This document shows, piece after piece, positions 10,689 through 19,380 of a DNA stretch of 37,842 nucleotides (the first letter of the stretch is position 1; every line of letters starts with the position of its first letter). The position numbers were made by a program, and so were the translations under genes. This DNA is from Mycobacterium sp. shizuoka-1 (lineage in GTDB: Bacteria; Actinomycetota; Actinomycetes; Mycobacteriales; Mycobacteriaceae): contig NZ_BEWG01000015.1 of assembly GCF_002723835.1 (NCBI RefSeq), positions 127,711 through 165,552 on the forward strand. The letters run 5' to 3'. Below the pieces are notes generated by a model that had not been told where the DNA came from, searched no databases, and saw only the letters and a program-made list of their open reading frames with translations.

Positions 10689-11978
10689 ATGACGTTCGTC
10701 GTCACATCGGCGCCGGGTCGAGCACACAGCGGCCCTGCGGCCGACGAGCGTCCGCTGAACAGCTCGTCGTCGGCCGCGTTGCACATCGCCGGCGCCTGCA
10801 TGCAGCACGGCCCGATCGGCCAGGTCGGCCTGGAACTCGAGGCGCACTGCTTCGACCTGCACGACGTGCGGCGCCGCCCCGGGTGGTCGGAGCTCAACGA
10901 CGTGATCGGCTCGGTAGGGCCGTTGCCCGGCGGCAGTGCCGTCACCGTGGAGCCCGGCGGCGCGGTCGAATTGTCCGGCCCACCCGCGATGGGTCCACTG
11001 CCTGCCATCTCAGCGCTGGTCGCCGACCGGGCGGCGCTGCGCGCGGCATTCGCCCGGGCCGGGCTGGGCCTGGTCCTGCTGGGCGCCGACCCGCTGCGCA
11101 GGCCGCACCGGGTCAACCCGGGCCCGCGCTATCAGGCCATGGAACGGTTCTTCACCGCCTCGCAGACCGGCCGTGCGGGTGCGGCGATGATGACGTCGAC
11201 CGCGTCGATCCAGGTCAACCTCGACGCCGGTCCGCGCGACGGCTGGGCTGACCGGGTGCGGTTGGCCCATGCCCTTGGTCCGACCATGATCGCCATCGCC
11301 GCCAACTCGCCGCTGCTCGCCGGGCAGTTCACCGGCTGGGTCTCCAGCCGCCAGCGGGTCTGGAGCCAGCTGGACTCCGCACGCTGCGGGCCGATCCTCG
11401 GCGCCAGCGGGGACGACCCGTGCACCGACTGGGCCCGCTACGCGCTCAAGGCGCCGGTGATGCTGGTGCACACCCCGGACGCGGTGGCGGTCACCGAACA
11501 CGTTCCGTTCGCCGACTGGGCCGATGGCCTGGTGCTGCTCGGCGGTCGCCGGCCCACCACCGCCGATCTGGACTACCACCTGACGACGCTGTTCCCGCCC
11601 GTGCGCCCCCGGCGCTGGCTGGAGATCCGCTATCTCGACAGCGTGCCCGACGAACTCCTGCCTGCGGTGGTGTTCATGATGGTGACCCTTCTCGACGATC
11701 CGGACGCCGCCGCGATGGCCGCCGAGGCCGTCGAGCCGGTCGCGACGGCATGGGACCTGGCGGCCCGCGTCGGGCTGCGGGACAACCGGCTGTTCGAGGC
11801 GGCCAACCGCTGCGTGGCCGTGGCCGCCGAACGCGCACCGGCGGAATTATCCGAGTCGATGCAACGGTTGGTGCACATCGTGGAGCATGGCCGCTGCCCA
11901 GCCGACGATTTCGCCGACGACGCCATCGAGAACGGCATCGAGGGCGCAGTGCTGCAGATGGCCAGGACCACCCGGTGA
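10689..11978 (+). CDS. egtA: Glutamate-cysteine ligase EgtA (ergothioneine pathway)
   Basis: A 429-aa enzyme of the GCS2-type glutamate-cysteine ligase family. It makes gamma-glutamylcysteine, the sulfur donor used by EgtB. The assignment rests on its place as the first of five egt genes and on ligase-family segments such as [12 protein letters not shown] near residue 45 and [12 protein letters not shown] near residue 177. ATG 10689 is preferred because GGAAG at 10675-10679 lies 9 nt upstream; the ATG at 10680 would abut that sequence. The end overlaps egtB by 4 nt (GTGA). Upstream lie a decamer repeat and an inverted repeat that may carry regulation. Confidence 0.92.
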   Translation: MTFVVTSAPGRAHSGPAADERPLNSSSSAALHIAGACMQHGPIGQVGLELEAHCFDLHDVRRRPGWSELNDVIGSVGPLPGGSAVTVEPGGAVELSGPPAMGPLPAISALVADRAALRAAFARAGLGLVLLGADPLRRPHRVNPGPRYQAMERFFTASQTGRAGAAMMTSTASIQVNLDAGPRDGWADRVRLAHALGPTMIAIAANSPLLAGQFTGWVSSRQRVWSQLDSARCGPILGASGDDPCTDWARYALKAPVMLVHTPDAVAVTEHVPFADWADGLVLLGGRRPTTADLDYHLTTLFPPVRPRRWLEIRYLDSVPDELLPAVVFMMVTLLDDPDAAAMAAEAVEPVATAWDLAARVGLRDNRLFEAANRCVAVAAERAPAELSESMQRLVHIVEHGRCPADDFADDAIENGIEGAVLQMARTTR

Positions 11979-13261
11979 TCGGGCGCGAAACCCTGGCCCG
12001 TGATCTGGACCGGGCCCGCCGGCGCACTCTGACCCTCACCGACTTCGACGACGCCGAACTGCACCGGCAATACAACCCCTTGATGAGTCCGCTGGTGTGG
12101 GACCTCGCCCACATCGGGCAGCAGGAGGAGTTGTGGCTGCTGCGCGACGGCGACCCGAACCGCCCCGGCATGCTGCCGGCCAACATCGAGGGCCTCTACG
12201 ACGCGTTCGTGCACACCCGGGCCAGCCGCGTCGACCTGCCGCTGCTGTCGCCCGCGCAGTCCCGGGCCTACTGCGGCAGCGTGCGCGCCGCCGCGCTCGA
12301 TCTCCTGGACACCCTGCCCCAGCGCGAGGACGACGCCGAGGTCGCGTTCCGGTTCGGGCTGGTGATCAGCCACGAGAACCAGCACGACGAAACCATGCTG
12401 CAGGCGCTGAACCTGCGCAGCGGCGCCCCGATCCTGACCCAGCGGACCGCGCTCCCGGCCGGCCGGCCGGGCCTGGCCGGCACCTCGGTGCTGGTACCCG
12501 GCGGCCCCTTCGTTCTGGGTGTCGACGCCCACGACGAACCCCTGTCGCTGGACAACGAGCGCCCGGCGCATGTGGTCGACGTGCCGGCATTCCGGATCGG
12601 CCGGGTGCCGGTGACCAACGCCGAATGGCGACAGTTCGTCGACGACGGCGGCTACCTGCAGCAGAAGTGGTGGTCGCCCCGCGGGTGGAAACATCGGGTT
12701 GATGCCGAGCTGAGTGCGCCGGAGTTCTGGAATCGCGACGGCAGCCGCACCCGGTTCGGTCACGTCGAGGACATCCCCGCCGACGAGCCGGTGCAACATG
12801 TCACGTTCTTCGAAGCCGAGGCCTACGCCGCCTGGGCGGGGGCACGGCTGCCCACCGAGATCGAGTGGGAGAAGGCCGCCGCCTGGGATCCGCGCACCGG
12901 CACGCGCCGTCGCTATCCGTGGGGCGCCGACGAGCCGAGCCCGCAGGTGGCCAACCTCGGCGGAGCGGCGCTGCGGCCCGCCCCGGTCGGGGCCTACCCC
13001 GGCGGCGCGTCCGCCTACGGCGCCGAGCAGATGCTCGGAGACGTGTGGGAGTGGACCACTTCGCCGCTGCGGCCCTGGCCCGGTTTCACCCCGATGATCT
13101 ACCAGCGCTACTCCGAGCCATTCTTCGACGGCGATTACCGGGTGCTGCGCGGCGGCTCCTGGGCGGTCGCGGCCGACACGCTGCGACCGAGCTTCCGCAA
13201 CTGGGACCACCCGATCCGCCGGCAGATCTTCTCCGGCGTGCGCCTGGCCTGGGACGTCTGA
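11975..13261 (+). CDS. egtB: Hercynine oxygenase EgtB (sulfoxide synthase)
   Basis: A 428-aa non-haem iron enzyme that joins gamma-glutamylcysteine to hercynine with O2, forming the sulfoxide intermediate. The N-terminal DinB-like domain supplies the three iron-binding histidines, here H46 (LAHIGQQEE) and H133/H137 ([10 protein letters not shown]). From about residue 175 a formylglycine-generating-enzyme-like domain follows ([37 protein letters not shown]). The GTG start at 11975 overlaps the egtA stop by 4 nt, and length equals the M. smegmatis enzyme as I recall it. A longer in-frame extension back to 11420 is excluded because it lies inside egtA. Confidence 0.95.
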   Translation: MIGRETLARDLDRARRRTLTLTDFDDAELHRQYNPLMSPLVWDLAHIGQQEELWLLRDGDPNRPGMLPANIEGLYDAFVHTRASRVDLPLLSPAQSRAYCGSVRAAALDLLDTLPQREDDAEVAFRFGLVISHENQHDETMLQALNLRSGAPILTQRTALPAGRPGLAGTSVLVPGGPFVLGVDAHDEPLSLDNERPAHVVDVPAFRIGRVPVTNAEWRQFVDDGGYLQQKWWSPRGWKHRVDAELSAPEFWNRDGSRTRFGHVEDIPADEPVQHVTFFEAEAYAAWAGARLPTEIEWEKAAAWDPRTGTRRRYPWGADEPSPQVANLGGAALRPAPVGAYPGGASAYGAEQMLGDVWEWTTSPLRPWPGFTPMIYQRYSEPFFDGDYRVLRGGSWAVAADTLRPSFRNWDHPIRRQIFSGVRLAWDV

Positions 13262-13959
13262 TGTGCCGGCATCTGGGGTGGCTGGGTGAGCCGGTGGGAG
13301 TCGCCTCGCTGGTCCTCGATCCGCCCAACGGCCTGCGGGTGCAGTCGTATGCGCCGCGGCGCCAGAAACACGGATTGATGAATGCCGACGGCTGGGGCGT
13401 GGGATTTTTCGATCCCGGCGGCCAGGAGGTCCGACGATGGCGCAGCGCGTCGCCACTGTGGGGCGACGCATCGTTCGCCTCGGTGGCACCGGCACTGCGC
13501 AGCGGCTGTGTGATCGCCGCGGTGCGGTCGGCCACCGTCGGGATGCCGATCGAAGCCAGCGCATCAGCGCCGTTCAGCGACGGCACGTGGCTGCTGTCGC
13601 ACAACGGGATTGTCGACCGCGCGGTGTTGCCGCCCAGCGCCGCCGCCGAATCGACCGTCGACAGCGCCGTTCTGGCCGCACTGATCTTCGAACGCGGGCT
13701 GGACCGCCTCGCCGACACCATCGCGGGGGTCGGGGCCGCCGACCCGAATGCCCGGCTGAACATCTTGGCCGCCAACGGATCCCGGATGCTGGCCACCACC
13801 TGGGGTGACACCCTGTCGGTCCTGCGCAGGGACGACGGGGTGGTGCTGGCCAGCGAACCCTACGACGACCACCCCGACTGGCAGGACATCCCGGACCGCC
13901 ACCTGGTCGAGGTGAGTGGGGGACGGGTGTCGCTGACGCCGCTGAAAGGAACCTCGTGA
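13261..13959 (+). CDS. egtC: Gamma-glutamyl hydrolase EgtC (class II amidotransferase fold)
   Basis: A 232-aa enzyme that removes the glutamate from gamma-glutamyl-hercynylcysteine sulfoxide. It is an N-terminal-nucleophile hydrolase: the protein begins MCRHLGWLG, so Met removal exposes catalytic Cys2. Class II amidotransferase features follow ([37 protein letters not shown]). The ATG at 13261 shares one base with the egtB stop (TGATG), indicating coupled translation. The in-frame extension upstream lies inside egtB and is not used. Confidence 0.95.
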   Translation: MCRHLGWLGEPVGVASLVLDPPNGLRVQSYAPRRQKHGLMNADGWGVGFFDPGGQEVRRWRSASPLWGDASFASVAPALRSGCVIAAVRSATVGMPIEASASAPFSDGTWLLSHNGIVDRAVLPPSAAAESTVDSAVLAALIFERGLDRLADTIAGVGAADPNARLNILAANGSRMLATTWGDTLSVLRRDDGVVLASEPYDDHPDWQDIPDRHLVEVSGGRVSLTPLKGTS

Positions 13960-14921
13960 TGTTCACCCTGTCGAACTATCTGGCTGCCGACTCCGCTGCC
14001 CGGGCGTTACGGGCGGACGTCCGCAGCGGGCTGACGAGCACTCCGAAGTCGCTGCCGCCCAAGTGGTTCTACGACGCGGCCGGCAGCGACCTGTTCGACC
14101 AGATCACTCGCTTGCCCGAGTACTACCCGACCCGGACCGAAGCGCAGATCCTGCGCGCCCAGTCACCGGCGATCGCCGCGGCCAGCAATGCCGACACGCT
14201 GGTCGAGCTCGGCAGCGGCACCTCGGAGAAGACCCGGCAACTGCTGACTGCGCTGGGCGACAACGGCACGCTGCGCCGATTCGTCCCCTTCGACGTGGAC
14301 TCCGGGGTGCTGGAGTCGGCGGGCGCAGCGCTGGGACGTGAGTACCCCGGTCTCGAGATCGACGCCGTCTGCGGCGATTTCGAGGAACATCTGGCCAAGA
14401 TCCCGGCCGGTGGCCGACGGCTGTTCGTCTTCCTCGGCTCCACCATCGGCAATCTCACTCCTGGCCCGCGGGCACAGTTCCTGACCGCGTTGGCCGACGT
14501 GCTGGACCCCGGCGACAGCCTGCTGCTGGGCACCGACCTGGTCAAGGACGCCGACCGGTTGGTCCGGGCCTACGACGACAGTGCCGGTGTCACCGCGCGG
14601 TTCAACCTCAACGTGCTGGCGGTGGTCAACCGCGAACTCGACGCGAACTTCGACCTGGGGGCGTTCGAGCACGTCGCTCGCTGGAATGCCGACGAGGAGC
14701 GCATCGAAATGTGGCTGCGGGCAACATCTTCGCAGCAGGTGGACATCGCGGATCTGGGGCTGCGGGTCGAATTTGCCGCGGGCGAGGAGATGCTCACCGA
14801 GGTGTCGTGCAAGTTCCGCCCCGAGGCCGTCGCGTCCGAACTCGCCGACGCCGGGCTGCGGCGCACACACTGGTGGACCGATCCCGCCGGTGACTTCGGC
14901 CTGTCGCTGGCGGTGAAGTGA
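13959..14921 (+). CDS. egtD: L-histidine N(alpha)-methyltransferase EgtD
   Basis: A 320-aa SAM-dependent enzyme that trimethylates L-histidine to hercynine, the first committed intermediate. The family segment [19 protein letters not shown] is at residues 32-50, [14 protein letters not shown] carries the substrate-binding tyrosine (Y55, equivalent to Y56 of M. smegmatis), and the SAM loop is [13 protein letters not shown]. Start: ATG 13959, with AAAGGA 8 nt upstream, overlapping the egtC stop by one base; GTG 13956 is possible and adds one residue. The end overlaps egtE by 4 nt. Confidence 0.96.
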   Translation: MFTLSNYLAADSAARALRADVRSGLTSTPKSLPPKWFYDAAGSDLFDQITRLPEYYPTRTEAQILRAQSPAIAAASNADTLVELGSGTSEKTRQLLTALGDNGTLRRFVPFDVDSGVLESAGAALGREYPGLEIDAVCGDFEEHLAKIPAGGRRLFVFLGSTIGNLTPGPRAQFLTALADVLDPGDSLLLGTDLVKDADRLVRAYDDSAGVTARFNLNVLAVVNRELDANFDLGAFEHVARWNADEERIEMWLRATSSQQVDIADLGLRVEFAAGEEMLTEVSCKFRPEAVASELADAGLRRTHWWTDPAGDFGLSLAVK

Positions 14922-16033
14922 GCGCACGCGACAGCCTGGCGCAGGACTGGCGCGACGCCCGGCTGCCGCCCGCCGGTGTGCACCTGGACAGCGCGGCGTG
15001 TTCACGCCAAAGCCTGGCGGCGATCGAGGCGGCCGCCGCCCACGCCCGACACGAATCCGAGGTCGGCGGTTACGTCGCCGCGCAGGCAGCCGCCCCAGCC
15101 CTTGAGGCCGGCCGGGCCGGGGTCGCTGCGCTGACCGGAATGTCCGCCGACGACGTGGTTTTCACCACCGGGTCCGGCAACGCGTTGCACCTGCTGCTCG
15201 GCGTGTGGCCGATGGAACGCACAGTGGCGTGCCTGCCCGGCGAGTATGGCCCGAATCTGGCCGAGTTCGCGGCCCACGGATTCGACCGTCGCCCACTGCC
15301 GGTGGACGGCCTCGGCCGGGTGGAACCCGACGCGGCGCGGGCGATGCTCGCCGCCGACCCACCCGCGATGGTCCATCTGACGGCGGTGGGCAGTCACCGC
15401 GGCGTCGTGCAGCCGGTCGCCGCGGTCGCGGCGGTGTGCCGCGAGTTCGGTATCCCACTCGTAGTGGACGCCGCTCAAGCCCTGGCACAGATCGACTGCG
15501 TCGCCGACGCCGACGCGGTGTACTCCTCGTCGCGGAAGTGGCTGGCCGGTCCACGCGGGGTCGGAGTGCTGGCCGTTCGCCCGGCGCTGGCTGATCTGCT
15601 GCAAACCCCGGAGTGGGCCGGACCGTTGTCCGCGCTGCAGTGCCTGGAGTTCGGTGAAGCCAATATTGCTGCACGGGTAGGCTTTTCGGTGGCGGTGGGG
15701 CAGCACCTGGCGGCGGGGCCGGTCGCGGTGCGCCAGCGGCTGTCCGCGATCGGCCGGCTCACCCGCAGCCTGCTCGCCGATGTTGCCGGCTGGCGGGTCG
15801 TGGAGCCTCTCGACGAACCCACCGCGATCACCACGTTGGCACCGACCGGCGGCGCCGATCCGACCGACGTGCGGGCCAGGCTGATCGCCGAGCACGGCAT
15901 CGTGACGACCGTCGCCGGCATCGAACGGGCGCCGCTGGAGATGACGACCCCGGTGCTGCGGGTATCGCCGCACGTCGACGTCTACACCGACGACCTTGAG
16001 GCTCTCGTCACGGCGCTGCGCGCGGTGAGCTGA
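14918..16033 (+). CDS. egtE: Ergothioneine C-S lyase EgtE (PLP-dependent)
   Basis: A 371-aa fold-type I PLP enzyme that cleaves hercynylcysteine sulfoxide to release ergothioneine. The cofactor lysine is K207 in [13 protein letters not shown] and the pyridine-nitrogen Asp is D184 in LVVDAAQAL. The start GTG at 14918 overlaps the egtD stop (GTGA). It is the last gene of egtABCDE; the next gene is on the opposite strand, its stop 7 nt away. The order A-B-C-D-E and the overlaps match the mycobacterial cluster. Confidence 0.95.
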   Translation: MSARDSLAQDWRDARLPPAGVHLDSAACSRQSLAAIEAAAAHARHESEVGGYVAAQAAAPALEAGRAGVAALTGMSADDVVFTTGSGNALHLLLGVWPMERTVACLPGEYGPNLAEFAAHGFDRRPLPVDGLGRVEPDAARAMLAADPPAMVHLTAVGSHRGVVQPVAAVAAVCREFGIPLVVDAAQALAQIDCVADADAVYSSSRKWLAGPRGVGVLAVRPALADLLQTPEWAGPLSALQCLEFGEANIAARVGFSVAVGQHLAAGPVAVRQRLSAIGRLTRSLLADVAGWRVVEPLDEPTAITTLAPTGGADPTDVRARLIAEHGIVTTVAGIERAPLEMTTPVLRVSPHVDVYTDDLEALVTALRAVS

Positions 16034-16040
16034 AAGGGGC

Positions 16041-17174
16041 TCAGGCGGCGATGGCCGACGGGGTGCTCGACGCGGCCAATTGCGCACTCATCGTCAAGTA
16101 CTGGCCGCGCTGCCAGGCTTCCATGAACTTGTCCAGGGGAACCGCCAAGCCCTTGCCGCCGGTGCCGCCCGAGTCGTTGATGTAGATGACGTCTTTGGTC
16201 TCGTTGATCCCCAGAACGGTGATGGCGTGGTTGGCCAGGCCGAACCGCCGCGGGGTGTGAGCTCCGCCGATCGCCTCCGCCCAGATCACGTTGTTCACCG
16301 GCACGAACACCGAACTGGTGTTCAGCGCCGCTTTGAGGTTGGCCAAGGCCAGGTCGCCCTGGCTGCTGGTGTAGGTGGTCATCGTCGCGTCGACGCCGTG
16401 CTTTTCGAACAGCTGCATGCTGTCCACGTAGTAGACGTACTCGTCACCGAGTGGGTCGTAGATGTTTCCGGTCCGCGGCACCCACCTCTTCTGCAGGTCC
16501 TTCCAGACGGATCCTTGGCCTCGCGCCGGCAGGTAACTGGGGGTGTCCCTGGCGTCCTGGACGATCTCGGCCCACGTGGGCATCCCGTCCTCACCCTTGA
16601 GCTGGCCGATCACCATGGCGGTTGAGGACAGCACGCAGGTGTTGTTGTTGCCCTGATAAATCCAATACTTCACGTTTTGGACCGGGTTGCCGTACACCAC
16701 ATCACCGGGGTCGGGCGGGTCGCGCAACGGCGACTTCGCGGTGGGTGTCGCCTCGACGGTTGCCGTCGGGATCAGGCGGGTGCCCGGCAGCCGGGTGAGT
16801 TCCCGGCCCAGCGTCGCCAGTGTGGTCTGAATCGCCTGAGCCACGTCGGTCGGCGTCGGCAGGGTCGGTAGCGCCCGCGACGCGGTCCGCGGCGCGGACG
16901 CCCGCCGCTGGGCAACGGCGGTCACCCTCGGTGTGGCGGTGATCGGCCGCACCGTCGCGCCGGATCCACCGGACTGGGTGGCCCTCGGCGTGCGGTCAGG
17001 TGCCGACGAACGCGCGCTGGACGCCGAGGGCGAACTCACCGAGGAGTGACTGGAATCGGTCGGTGACGCCGAGGCCGCCGCACCCCCGCCCACGACGGCG
17101 GTCAAGACTCCCGCACCGACAGCCAGCCCACATGCCGCGATGGTCAGGGTTGCCAGTCGCCCGATCCGCTTCAT
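16041..17174 (-). CDS. Exported C39-like cysteine peptidase-fold protein with intact triad
   Basis: A 377-aa protein. A signal peptide (MKRIGRLATLTIAAC..., to about residue 36) is followed by a Ser/Pro/Ala-rich low-complexity spacer to about 150. The peptidase C39-like domain spans about 160-360. Its catalytic elements are visible: Q174 (oxyanion side chain) and C180 in YQGNNNTCVLSSTAMV, H316 in LANHAITVLGIN, D334 in YINDSGG. The substrate is unknown, and no bacteriocin ABC exporter is nearby, so a bacteriocin-processing role is unlikely. Start: ATG 17174 with GGGAGAG upstream. It lies 27 nt downstream of a paralogue, forming an operon; the protein ends in a hydrophobic Ala-rich tail. Confidence 0.85.
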   Translation of the reverse strand: MKRIGRLATLTIAACGLAVGAGVLTAVVGGGAAASASPTDSSHSSVSSPSASSARSSAPDRTPRATQSGGSGATVRPITATPRVTAVAQRRASAPRTASRALPTLPTPTDVAQAIQTTLATLGRELTRLPGTRLIPTATVEATPTAKSPLRDPPDPGDVVYGNPVQNVKYWIYQGNNNTCVLSSTAMVIGQLKGEDGMPTWAEIVQDARDTPSYLPARGQGSVWKDLQKRWVPRTGNIYDPLGDEYVYYVDSMQLFEKHGVDATMTTYTSSQGDLALANLKAALNTSSVFVPVNNVIWAEAIGGAHTPRRFGLANHAITVLGINETKDVIYINDSGGTGGKGLAVPLDKFMEAWQRGQYLTMSAQLAASSTPSAIAA

Positions 17175-17201
17175 GATTCGGCTCTCTCCCGTTCCGTGGC
17201 C

Positions 17202-18539
17202 TCAGGCCGCCAGCGCGAGGTCCGCCGCCGCCAGGGGCTGATCGGCTACGGATGTCAACGGGCGGGTCGCGATGATCAACGGGTAATTGGGATCCCAGGC
17301 CGCCATGAAATCGGTCAGCGACATGGTGGCGTTCTGGCCGTTGGGGCCCAGCGCGGCGTCATTGAGGTAGACCTGATCCGTCTCGGTGTTGATGCCGAGG
17401 ACGACCGCCGCGTGTGCGACCGGGTTGGTGCTCGACATGATCGCGCTGTTGATGGTCACCATGACGGCCGAACCGTTCTCGAGTGCCGCCGCCATGTTGA
17501 CCAGGGCCGCGTCGCCCTTCGTTCTGGGCAAGTACGTCGTCGAGACGGTGATGCCCTGGCCGCTCGTCGACAGCAGCTCCAACGCGTCTGCGGTCCAGAC
17601 CCAGTCTGTGCCGTTGTCCAAGTACATCTTCCGGGCTTTCCCGGTCGGCTGGTTGTTGATGAATATCTGGCGTTGGACGCTGTCGGTGGTCTTGGCTCTG
17701 TCGATCCAGTCCTGCAGGGCGGGCATCGTGCCGGTCAGCTGACCGACCACCATCACAACCGCGGCCAGCCCCGAGGTCTGAGTGCCCTGGCTGACCCAGT
17801 ACTGCTTGTTGACCGTCGGATTGCCGATGATGGTGGGCAGGTCGGGACTGTCGACGCCGACGTAGATGGTGGTGTCCGCGGTGGTGGGTCCGGAGGTGCC
17901 CAGGCGCACTGCGATGGACCGCAGCAGCGTCTGCAGCGCACCGGCCGGTCCGGGTAGCCGGGCGTTGCTGCCGTTGTCGGCGACGATGGTGAATTCGTCG
18001 ACGATGGCGCCCTTGGGTACCTCGTCCTTCGGGGTGTACTTGTAGGCGCCGGTCGATTCGTCGACGACCACCGTGCCGTAGCTCGGCTGGTAGCCGAGCC
18101 GGTACTTCAGCGTGAATCCGTTGTTGCTCTTGGCGATGACGGTGCCGTCGACCACCCCGCCGGCACTTTCGGTTTGGCTGCCCTGGTCGATGGTGGGCGC
18201 CTTGTTGGCAAAGACATAGCGGAGTTGCCGCAGTAGCGAATCGACGGGCGTGAGCCGGGGATTCGCGCCGGCGCCTCGGGTGGTGGTCGAGTCGATTCGT
18301 GCCGGTCCGCGCTTGTTTGCGGCCGGGGCGCGGCGGCTGCCTGCGACACCGTGCTTGGCTGATGCGGTACCCGAGCTGGACGAGGTCGTGCCCCCGGCGG
18401 ATGATGCGGAGCCGGTGTCGGCGGCGGCGACCGCGGCACCACCCAGCAACGCCACGCCCAGACCCAATGCGATCAGGCCGGCGATCAGCCAGGCGTAGCA
18501 CGCCGCGCTGAGCGGCGCTTTCGATTCCCCGACCAACAC
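17202..18539 (-). CDS. Exported C39-like pseudoenzyme with a cadherin/VCBS-like domain
   Basis: A 445-aa protein. A signal peptide (LSAACYAWLIAGLIALGLGV..., ending AAVAAADTG) precedes a Ser/Thr/Ala-rich spacer. A beta-sandwich repeat of cadherin/VCBS type covers about residues 115-225 (YGTVVVDESTGAYKYTP, DEFTIVADNG). A C39-like domain of the same layout as the downstream gene covers about 240-425. Q251, H376 (AHAAVVLGIN) and D394 (VYLND) are kept, but the cysteine position reads QGTQTSGLAAVVMV, giving Ser256 (or Gly, depending on a one-residue gap). Cysteine peptidase activity is therefore unlikely. Start: GTG 18539 with GAGGGG upstream; an upstream in-frame extension of 36 codons is not preferred because it buries the signal peptide. 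Confidence 0.82.
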   Translation of the reverse strand: MLVGESKAPLSAACYAWLIAGLIALGLGVALLGGAAVAAADTGSASSAGGTTSSSSGTASAKHGVAGSRRAPAANKRGPARIDSTTTRGAGANPRLTPVDSLLRQLRYVFANKAPTIDQGSQTESAGGVVDGTVIAKSNNGFTLKYRLGYQPSYGTVVVDESTGAYKYTPKDEVPKGAIVDEFTIVADNGSNARLPGPAGALQTLLRSIAVRLGTSGPTTADTTIYVGVDSPDLPTIIGNPTVNKQYWVSQGTQTSGLAAVVMVVGQLTGTMPALQDWIDRAKTTDSVQRQIFINNQPTGKARKMYLDNGTDWVWTADALELLSTSGQGITVSTTYLPRTKGDAALVNMAAALENGSAVMVTINSAIMSSTNPVAHAAVVLGINTETDQVYLNDAALGPNGQNATMSLTDFMAAWDPNYPLIIATRPLTSVADQPLAAADLALAA

Positions 18540-18574
18540 TGCGTCCCCTCGGCCCGACTCCGATACAGCACTGC

Positions 18575-18597
18575 CGATGTCCGGCGTCCGGACATCG
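18575..18597. promoter_or_regulatory. Perfect 9-bp inverted repeat upstream of the C39-like pair
   Basis: CGATGTCCG-N5-CGGACATCG. It lies 36-58 nt before the GTG at 18539 and directly downstream of a candidate -10 (TATTCT on the minus strand, 18605-18610), so it would straddle the transcription start. It could be a repressor operator or a 5'-leader hairpin. Confidence 0.5.
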
Positions 18598-18604
18598 TGG
18601 GCAC

Positions 18605-18610
18605 AGAATA
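18605..18610 (-). promoter_or_regulatory. Candidate -10 box for the C39-like operon
   Basis: TATTCT on the minus strand fits TANNNT. The predicted transcription start falls near 18598, at the edge of the inverted repeat 18575-18597. No convincing -35 is seen. Confidence 0.35.
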
Positions 18611-18692
18611 GGAGACGTAGCGGACGAGCGTTTGCCAGATCGCACAATCTGGTGGGCTTTGCCGGAGGCCACCAGGAGCCGAGCGGCCCGGA

Positions 18693-19370
18693 TCAGCCTG
18701 CCTTGTGGGCGCTGAGCAGGAAGGCAGGCATCTTCATCCGGCCCTTGGCATCCAGATCGAACGGCATCTCCGCCTCGGGCATGCCGACGAACTCCGGCTT
18801 GTGCGAATGGATGACCGCCGGCCGGATCTCGTCGATGTCGAAGTACTTCGACACCGCCGCACGCAGTTCGTCCTCGTCGACCTCGTTGGGTTTGGTCTCC
18901 AGATCCGGTGGGAAAGCGCCCTTGGCGAACACCAGGATGTACAACTGGGCGCCCGGGGCGGCGGCCCGGTGGATCGACCGCAGGTAGCCGTCGCGGGCCC
19001 CGACCGGCAGCGAGTGGAACAGGGTGCTGTCGAGGATCGTGGTGAAGCGCTCGTCGTAGCCGGTGAACGAGGTGATGTCGGCGCAGACGAACGTCGCGTT
19101 GCTCAGGCCACGCTCGCCGGCGGCCTCGGTCGCCGCCGCGATGGCTGTCGGCGCGAGGTCGATGCCGACGACGGTGCTGCCCGCCGCCGCGAGAGCCAAC
19201 GACAACTCGGCCTGCCCGCATCCGGCGTCGAGCACCTCACCGCTGACCTTTCCGTCCCGGATCAATGCCGCCAGTTCGGGCTGCGGTTCGCCGATGTTCC
19301 ACGGTGGCGGACCGGTGAATCCGCCTTCCTGCCGATAGACGCTGTCCCAATCCATCAGCTCAGAGTCCAT
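18693..19370 (-). CDS. Class I SAM-dependent methyltransferase
   Basis: A 225-aa protein with a Rossmann-type methyltransferase domain. Motif I is VLDAGCGQAELSLALA, the acidic end of strand 2 is VVGIDLAP, and later motifs include FVCADITSF and FTTILDSTLFHSLP. The N-terminus (WDSVYRQEGGFTGPPPWNIGEPQPEL) resembles thiol/tellurite-resistance-type methyltransferases, but the substrate is not identifiable. ATG 19370 is chosen; TTG 19379 is an alternative. It begins 10 nt after the stop of the GCS2-type ligase gene, so the two are cotranscribed. M. tuberculosis carries the same pair next to its egt genes. Confidence 0.85.
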   Translation of the reverse strand: MDSELMDWDSVYRQEGGFTGPPPWNIGEPQPELAALIRDGKVSGEVLDAGCGQAELSLALAAAGSTVVGIDLAPTAIAAATEAAGERGLSNATFVCADITSFTGYDERFTTILDSTLFHSLPVGARDGYLRSIHRAAAPGAQLYILVFAKGAFPPDLETKPNEVDEDELRAAVSKYFDIDEIRPAVIHSHKPEFVGMPEAEMPFDLDAKGRMKMPAFLLSAHKAG

Positions 19371-19380
19371 GCCTGCCAAC

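Noticed and set aside
11630..13564. 644-codon frame opposite egtA-egtC
   Set aside because: Crosses three coupled egt genes with no domain evidence.
17202..18539. Possibility that the upstream C39-like gene is a decayed pseudogene
   Set aside because: The frame is open for 445 codons with signal peptide, Shine-Dalgarno, and conserved Gln, His and Asp. Only the Cys is lost, which fits a maintained pseudoenzyme better.
17359..19221. 620-codon frame covering the C39-like pseudoenzyme and the methyltransferase
   Set aside because: Arg/His/Gly-rich out-of-frame translation; the signal peptide and domain motifs are in the other frame.
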